From positions 16,148,861 to 16,212,860 of the forward strand of contig ML664161.1 in NCBI GenBank assembly GCA_007570785.1: a stretch of 64,000 nt of DNA, read 5' to 3'. Every line of letters starts with the position of its first letter. Position 1 is the first letter of the stretch. Positions 57,350 to 64,000 of this stretch are shown here, piece by piece. The notes under the pieces were generated by a model. It searched no databases. It was not told the DNA's origin and was given only the letters and a program-made list of their open reading frames with translations. The DNA comes from Antilocapra americana (lineage: Eukaryota > Chordata > Mammalia > Artiodactyla > Antilocapridae). A program made the translations under genes and the position numbers.

Positions 57350-58834
57350 TGATCACTCACCTAGAGCCAGACATCCTGGAATGCAAAGTCAAGTGGGCCT
57401 TAGGAAACATCACTATGAACAAAGCTAGTGGAACTGATGGAATTCCAGTTGAGCTGTTTCAAAATCCTAAAAGATGATGCTGTTAAAGTGCTGCACTCAA
57501 AATGCCAGCAAATTTGGAAAACCCAGCAGTGGCCACAGGACTGGAAAAGGTCAGTTTTCATTCCAATCCCACAGAAAGGCAATGCCAAAGAGTGTTCAAA
57601 CTACCACACAATTGCACTCATCTCAGACACTAGTAAAGTAATGCTTAAAATTCTCCAAGCCAGGCTTCAACAGTACATGAACCATGAACTTCTAGATGTT
57701 TAAGCTGGTTTTAGAAAAGGCAGAGGAGCCAAAGATCAAATTGCCAACATCCTTTGGATCATCCAAAAAGCAAGAGCGTTCCAGAAAAACATCTACTTTT
57801 GCTTTATTGACTATGCCAAAGCTTTTGACTGTGGATCACAACAAACTGTGGAAAATTATTAGGGAGATGGGAATACCACATCACCTGACCTGCCTCCTGA
57901 GAAATCTGTATGCCGATCAAGAAGCAATCGTTAGAACTGGACATGGAACAAAAGACTGGTTCCAAATCGGGAAAGGAGTACATCAACGCTGTATATTGTC
58001 ACCCTGCTTATTTAACTTATATGCAGAGTACGTCATAAATGAAGCACATGCTGGAATCAAGATTGCAGGGAGAAGTATCAGTCATCTCAGATATGCAGAT
58101 GATACCACCCTTATGGCAGAAAGTGAAGAAGAAAGTGAAAAAGTTGGCTTAAAACTCAACATTCAGAAAACTAAGATCATAGCATCTGGTCCAATCACTT
58201 CATGGCAAACAGATGGGGAACAATGGAAACAGTGACAGACTTTATATTTTGGGGTTCCAAAATCACTGCAGATGATGACTGCAGCCATGAAATTAAAAGA
58301 CGCTTGCTCCTTGCAAGGAAAGCTATGGTCAACCTAGATAGTATATTAAAAAACAGAGACATCACTTTGCCAACAAAGGTCCGTCTAGTCAAGACTATAA
58401 TTTTTCCAGTAGTCATGTATGGATGTGAGAGTAGAACTATAAACAAAGCTGAGCACTGAAGAACTGATGCTTTTGAACTGTGGTGTTGGAGAAGACTCTT
58501 GAGAGTCCCTTGGACTGCAAGGAGATCCAACCAGTCCATCCTAAAGGAAATCAGTCCTGAATGTTCATTGGAAGGACTAATCCTGAAACTGAAACTCCAA
58601 TACCTTGGCCACCTGTTGTGAAGAACTGACTCACTAGAAAAGATCCTGATGCTGGGAAAGATTGAAGGCAAAAGAAGAAGGGGCCAACAGAGGATGAGAT
58701 GGTTGGATGGCATCACTGATTCAATGGACATGAGTTTGAGTAAGCTCCGGGAATTAGTGATGGACAGGGAGGCCTGGCATGCTGCAGTCCATGGTGCCTC
58801 AAAGAATCGGACATGACTGAGTGACTGAACTGAA
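57350..58834 (+). mobile_element. BovB (RTE) LINE, 5'-truncated, ORF broken
   Basis: The last ~1.5 kb of BovB: the start of the reverse-transcriptase domain, the catalytic HLRYADDTTLMAES at about 58080-58122, the C-terminal region, and the terminal ctgagtgactgaactgaatt. The reading frame is interrupted by a stop near 57702 and by frameshifts near 57690-57700 and 58200-58240, so no active enzyme is encoded. BovB is an RTE-clade retrotransposon known for horizontal spread among ruminants, squamates and other animals. Confidence 0.92.
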
Positions 58835-59514
58835 TTGAAATCCACAGACAACTCCACATTTTACCACGGGGTTCCCAGGAGTGTAAGCACTGGATCTTCC
58901 ACTAAGATATCATACCCCACTGTCCCAAATGGCATGTTTAGCAAGCAGAGACTTGGATCACGCCACCTTGCTAGATAGGAGGAATTAACTGACACCCACA
59001 GAGCTCCTTGATTGGAGCGGAGGCTGGGTGCCTTAGGAAAGATGCTATAGTATTCTCAAATATGGAGATTCTGAACCTACCTCCTAGGCTTCCCTGTAGC
59101 TGCTTCTTTAGTAGCAGTGCCCTGTGAAATGGGAGATATCCAGACTCTTTAAAGACCATTGGAAATTGGCTCTGATTGAAACTATAACTTCTGAAATGCC
59201 GTTCCCATCTGCCAGAGTGAAGGCTTATGGGGAGCAGATAGAATATGGACTTCTGACTTAGTTTAGCTCGAGGTACCCCAAGCGGGACTCCAAGCTCATT
59301 CTGTGGCTGGTACTCCAGTTCCTGAGAGCATTATTGGGACACAAGACCTTAGCAAATTGTAGAATCTTCACATTGGCTCCCTGAACTGTGGAGTAAGAAT
59401 TACCATTGGAGGAAGTTTAGCCGCAAGGGATTCGGTTGCTAGCCGCTCAAAAGTCAATAAAGAGGCAAGTTGGTGGAAAGATAAATTTGCTCTATTTTGG
59501 ATGCTGGCAACCCT

Positions 59515-59577
59515 GGGGGGTGGGGGTGGATGCGAAGGTGAAGGTAGACACCACTCCCACCCCCCACCCCCGCCCCA
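59515..59577. repeat. G-rich/C-rich inverted repeat
   Basis: ggggggtgggggtgg at 59515-59529 faces ccaccccccacccccgcccc at 59558-59577 with a loop of about 28 nt. It can form a GC-rich hairpin. Confidence 0.85.
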
Positions 59578-59792
59578 CTGACAATCAGGGAGCTAGAACT
59601 TTTATAGACTAGGGGAGGGAGCTACATGTAGAAACAGCACAGTCATCTCTGACAGTCATTTTGAAAATGGGCATGTGGTGGTCTAATCAGTGTCATCTTG
59701 ACATTTTTAAATACAGCTAATCTTCTATTCCAGGGTTGTTCTTTTCTCATTTCCTTGAGGCCAATTCTCAGAATTGCAGTGGCTTAAATCAT

Positions 59793-60088
59793 GGCTTCCC
59801 TGATAACTCAGTTTGTAAAGAATCTGCCTGCAATGCAGGAGACCCTGGTTCAATTCCTGGATTGAGAAGATCCCTTGGAAAAGGGATAGGTTACCCACTC
59901 CAGTATTGTTGGGCTTCCCTGGTGGCTCAGCTAGTAAAGAATCTGCCTGCAATGTGGGAGACCTGGGTTCCGTCCCTGGGTGGGGATGATCCCCTGGAGA
60001 ACGGATGGGCTACCCACTCCAGTATTCTGGCCTGGAGAATTCCATGGGCTGTATAGAGTTGGACATGACTGAGAGACTTTCACTTTTC
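59793..60088 (+). repeat. Bov-A2 dimeric SINE with 7-bp target duplication
   Basis: Two tandem monomers, ggcttccctgataactcag and gggcttccctggtggctcag (from 59910), joined at ccactccagtattgtt; ends gagagactttcacttttc. Flanked by aaatcat at 59786-59792 and 60089-60095. Confidence 0.9.
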
Positions 60089-60861
60089 AAATCATAGCTT
60101 ACAGTTTGGTCATCAAGTAGTTAACTTCTTCCACCTGGTTGGGGTTTCAGTCTTTACAGAACAGCTCACAGCCTGTGGTTCAGAATATTCTCTATGGTAC
60201 TTGTGGAGGAACTGGAGGTCCTTGACTTTGCTTAGTGACTACATTATTATTATTTGGTTTCCTTTGACTGCTTTCCTTTGTTTCTACATTTTCTCACTTC
60301 TCTGATGAAACTTATTCTCTGGCTAAAGTTTTTCTACCTACAAAAGGCAGGAAGAGGACTTGGTTGGGGGTGGGGGCCCAGGGGAGAGCAAGGACTATAG
60401 TGTCTTGCTCTGTTTCAGAAGGATAAGAAGATGTCACTGGTGTTTCCATTCCCTAAAAAAATTATAAATGTGAATTAAAGCTACACTTTGAGTGGAGCTG
60501 CAGAAATCGATGCCGATATCAAAGATCAGGAAGACATTGACTTGCTGATTTCTGTCATACCCCCGATCATTTCCTGTCATGTTTCTAACTAGAATGGAGA
60601 ATGATAGTGGACCGTGGTAAAGTGAACAAGGTGGTGATTTCAATTTGGTTGAGGTTCCACGGATGATCTCCTTATAAAGCAAACGAATACATCTTGTGGC
60701 GTTCAGTTTGCAGCTACTGACGGGGTTGAAAGCATTATCTCCATTCAGATAAACAGGTTTACCATCACTTGAAGGATAAGTAGCATAGCTTAACTCTCTT
60801 GCTTAGGGTTGTGTCAATTCTGATTCTGAATCATAACACATGGCCTGCAGGGATCTTGATC

Positions 60862-61083
60862 AGGTGTTGGCAAATGTTTTCTGTAAAGGGCCAGATGGTA
60901 AACACTTTTGGCACCAGTCCATTCGGTTTTGGTTGCATCCACTCCACTTTCCTGTTAGAGTGCCTCTGTGGCCACAGACAATATGTAAGTGGATGAGCGT
61001 GGCTGGGTTCCAGTAGAACCTTATTTACAAAAGCAAAATGCAGGCTGGGTTTGGTCCATGTGCTGCAGTCTGCCAACTCCTGA
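60862..61083 (+). mobile_element. Old MER/hAT-type DNA element
   Basis: gttggcaaatgttttctgtaaagggccagatggtaaa at the left, ccttatttacaaaagca inside and tgcagtctgccaactcctg at the right follow a common mammalian MER element. Family name not certain. Confidence 0.55.
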
Positions 61084-61399
61084 TCTGGACCATCAACATC
61101 TACAGGACATTATGCTAGTCCTGCAGTGATGGCAGTGCGCAGACAGGACTTGGAAAGTGCCCTGTGACCGAGGGTGAGAGAGACACTCTGAGAAATACAG
61201 GGATTTGCCATCCCTCTGAAATCCGGAGGGAAATTTAATAATAAAAGTGATGGTCAAGTTCTTTATCTCCAGCTCTCTACCACTAAGAATGTGGCACTGT
61301 GTTGGCTACATTTCTCTGATTTGGGGCCAATCTGTACCGTGTTTAGGTAACTTGCTTTGCCCCTTGTTAGGAAATCAGAGGAGCAGCCTGTGGCTCTAT

Positions 61400-61529
61400 G
61401 GTTAATTTTATTTTATTTTTTAGCCATATCACACAATATGTGGGGAATCTTAGTTCCCTGACCAGGGACTGAACCTGTGCCCCTGCAGTGGAAGTGCAGT
61501 CTTAACCACTGGACCACTAGGGGAAGTCC
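61400..61529 (-). repeat. CHR-type SINE, short, reverse
   Basis: T/A-rich left end, then gccatatcacacaatatgtgg; ends cttaaccactggaccactagggg. Confidence 0.8.
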
Positions 61530-61535
61530 TGGTTA

Positions 61536-61570
61536 ATATATATATATATGTATGTATGTATATATATTTT
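61536..61570 (+). repeat. TA/TATG microsatellite
   Basis: tatatatatatatgtatgtatgtatatatat immediately beside the CHR element. Confidence 0.85.
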
Positions 61571-64000
61571 AAAACTCTGTTCACACCAGGTTTGCCTATA
61601 CCTGAGTGGAGGCTACATCTTTCAGTGTGTGCATGGAAATGGTGGTGGGCATGAATAGGGATGGTGTCAGATTGGCCAGAAAGGCACCTTGCCTACCTCT
61701 GTGAGTAACGTATGAGTCAGTCTCCTGGAAGGACTGTGGTATTACACATCACGAAACCCCAAAAGATGAATAGAGATCTCAGATTTCCTCTTAAGCAGAA
61801 TAACAGTTTACCTCATCTTGATGTTAGGAGTTTGCCCATTCCAAACTGAACCGCCATTCTATTTAGGCAGAATGTCTATAAACTTAACACCAGAAACTTG
61901 CTGAGTTTTATGTGGAAGATAAAGGGGACAAACAAGTAAGAAAGAAGGCAGTTGGAAGAGAAAACTGACATAATCAATGGTAATGTTAAAAGTTAACCTC
62001 TTATTTAATGTAAAAAACCCCCTCTTATTTACAAAAGGAAACAGAGACTTAATTGAAAACATTTAGATAACATTGAAGAGGACAAAGAAAAAAGAAACAA
62101 AAATATTTTTTTTTTAGCCAGAGATAAACACCACTAACAGATAGCTTATTCCAACCTAATATTTCTTATGCTATGACTATGTATATATGTGTTTGTACAT
62201 ATTTAGACAGAATGATAGCGTATATGTTCATTGAGAGTCTTTTCTTGCTGTTTGCATTACAGTGATCATTTTTCCATGTCAATGAATATTTTTAAACCAT
62301 ATGGCTTTTGATTGTTATATAGAATTGCTTCAAGCAGAAAATGCCTTACATTTCTTAATCAGTGACCTATTATTTTATATTAATAACCAGTGCTTCTTGC
62401 AGGGGCTCTCTGCCAGAATAGAAAATTTTATGGATGTCTCCACAACAAGCTGTCACCATAGATGGCTTTAACAGATCACTGCACATAATTAGAGGATATC
62501 TGAGGTCAAGAGCTTTTCCATTAATTGAAATAATTAAGATACCTTTTTCTCTGTAGATTTTCCCAATTCCCCTTTTTGGCATTAGTCACAGTAACTAATA
62601 TTCATGTCATGTTTTAATATAACCTCTGTCAGTTCTGGGAACATTTATGCAGCAATGAATTTTACCTAAAAGGAACAAAGCTGACTGCAAAACATATCTA
62701 TTACAATGTCACAGATGTGAGTCATTCATTGGGTAGGTACTTACTGAGTGTCTAAAATAAGCAGACAACTCCATTCTGGGTGGGCAATACTCCATAAACA
62801 CTGAGCTTCCACGATGTGCAAGGATGCTAAGAAATATAACTTATTTTAAAAGATTTTTCTCTTGGGGACTGTCATTTTTAAAAGATTCATCCCTGAGGGT
62901 TGGAGCAATCAGAAAAGATTTCATGGAAAAAGTCTTGAAAGGATTGACAAGACAGAAATGAGAGTAGAGAGTTTTCAACCGAGGCTAGGAGACAAGTACA
63001 TTTATCCTTGGGGGACAGTAAATTGTGTTCACCAGAAGTGTAGGAGTGGGAGTAAAGTCTGAAAAGGAGTGTTGGGAGAGGTCCCTGAATGCCAGGCCAG
63101 GGGTGTCTGGGCTGCACTGAACATCATGGGAGGAGGCTTTTGAGCTGTAGAGTGCCTTGGTGGCCTAACCACCTTGATGTGATGAAAGTCAGTTCATCTT
63201 TAGTCCTCTGAAATCTCTCAATTTATGTTGGAAGTTAAAATTGTGTACCCATCACCACTTTATTCCTGCTCTTTGATCAAGATCTGCATGTGGAAACTGA
63301 CCCAATAGTGAAACAGTCCAGTTATAAATTCACATGTAAAATTTGCAAAATTAAGTTTAAAAATTCTGAATTTTTCCTATGATGGTACAATTAAGACATT
63401 ATCTCAGCTTTTTTGCCTTTATCAATTTTTATAAAACAAATAATAGCATCATTGCAGACATTTAAAAAATAGAAACAAAATCTTGTAACCAAATCCTATT
63501 TAAATTTTACATGTCTTTCCAGTTTTGTCAAAAATGCATGTTTATTTTTTAATTGTGATCTTACAATAATATTGTATAATTATTGTAAGTAGATTAAGCT
63601 AACATACTACAAATGGATTAAAACAGTCATTTAAAAATCATTTTTAAGATTTATATAAACATTTTTGGATATACCCAATTTAATCATTTGTCCATATTTA
63701 GATGGTGTCATTTTCCCTTGTTTTGATTAAAACTTTCCATCCTGTGTGCCATTGACATTTTGATATACAGAGAAGACATTCAGGTGTGATAAGATCTCTT
63801 TGATCCTTGGGAGTGCATGGGTGGGGCTTGTGGTCACTGGGGCCCCCAGACTAGTAGTTCGAGGCTTCATGAATTGAAGTTATTGACCAGTTACTTTAGT
63901 GGGCTGTACAAATATTACCATTTTCAAAGTGTTTCATTGAATGAAAAAAGTTGGGATGTATTTTTATAGTGATGCAGTAATTGTCCTCAACCTCTATTAA

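Larger units (their letters stand above)
59110..60420. repeat. LTR-like repetitive block, family unassigned
   Basis: Moderate-GC sequence unlike its surroundings, with tcaataaagaggcaagttgg (59453-59472), a G/C-rich hairpin (59515-59577) and long non-coding stretches. The layout suggests a decayed LTR or internal retroviral segment, but I recognise no diagnostic protein or primer-binding site. A Bov-A2 SINE splits it. Confidence 0.3.
50546..64000. other. Intergenic region right of NDUFB5
   Basis: No coding exon was found on either strand. It is mostly retrotransposon sequence between 52.5 and 61.6 kb. The stretches 50.7-51.1, 51.4-52.5, 53.4-54.0 and 61.6-64.0 kb contain no repeat or gene that I can identify. 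From human synteny USP13 would be expected further right. Confidence 0.75.

Noticed and set aside
57428..58459. BovB reverse-transcriptase frames as a live enzyme
   Set aside because: A stop and frameshifts break the frame, the 5' half of the element is missing, and similar decayed copies lie nearby.
58195..58857. 220-codon open frame on the minus strand
   Set aside because: Antisense of the BovB element at 57350-58834.
50546..64000. USP13 exons at the right edge
   Set aside because: Expected next by synteny, but no exon with homology and splice sites was found in this window.

Overview
This window is nuclear DNA from a ruminant, most likely a bovid. It is dense in Bov-tA/Bov-A2 SINEs, CHR-type tRNA-derived SINEs, ruminant L1 and BovB (RTE) retrotransposons, a combination specific to ruminants. 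The sequence alone does not separate Bos, Bubalus, Ovis and Capra. There are three intact, intron-containing protein genes in the order seen at human 3q26.33: ACTL6A (+), MRPL47 (-) and NDUFB5 (+). Every exon was rebuilt from splice sites, codon phase and remembered family sequence, and every exon length and phase closes. The products are ACTL6A residues 9-429 (exon 1 lies left of the window), MRPL47 complete at 250 aa and NDUFB5 complete at 189 aa.

Layout. Positions 1-20.6 kb hold ACTL6A exons 2-14 and its 3' UTR. 20.85-36.4 kb hold MRPL47 on the minus strand, tail to tail with ACTL6A. 36.39-36.58 kb is a compact shared promoter with paired ETS/GABP-type sites. 36.5-50.5 kb hold NDUFB5, head to head with MRPL47. 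50.5-64 kb is intergenic (USP13 would be expected further right from synteny) and is mostly transposon debris: two BovB copies, several L1 segments, Bov-tA/Bov-A2 copies and an unassigned LTR-like block.

Functional logic. ACTL6A is a nuclear actin-related subunit of the BAF, INO80 and NuA4/TIP60 chromatin complexes. MRPL47 (mitoribosomal large subunit, uL29m) and NDUFB5 (complex I membrane arm) are both nuclear-encoded mitochondrial genes and share one divergent promoter.

The points most worth a second look are: (1) ACTL6A intron 5 has a complete minor-spliceosome (U12-type) signature; (2) inside that intron is a 50-nt exon-like segment with good U2-type splice sites and exactly the phase of exon 5; (3) a BovB copy and an L1 copy about 1.6 kb apart both carry 5' inversions of the twin-priming kind, the L1 with an 18-bp target-site duplication and a perfect TTTT/AA nick site; (4) NDUFB5 has an in-frame upstream AUG that would lengthen its targeting sequence by 29 residues. 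I found no prokaryotic system, CRISPR array or new multi-gene system.
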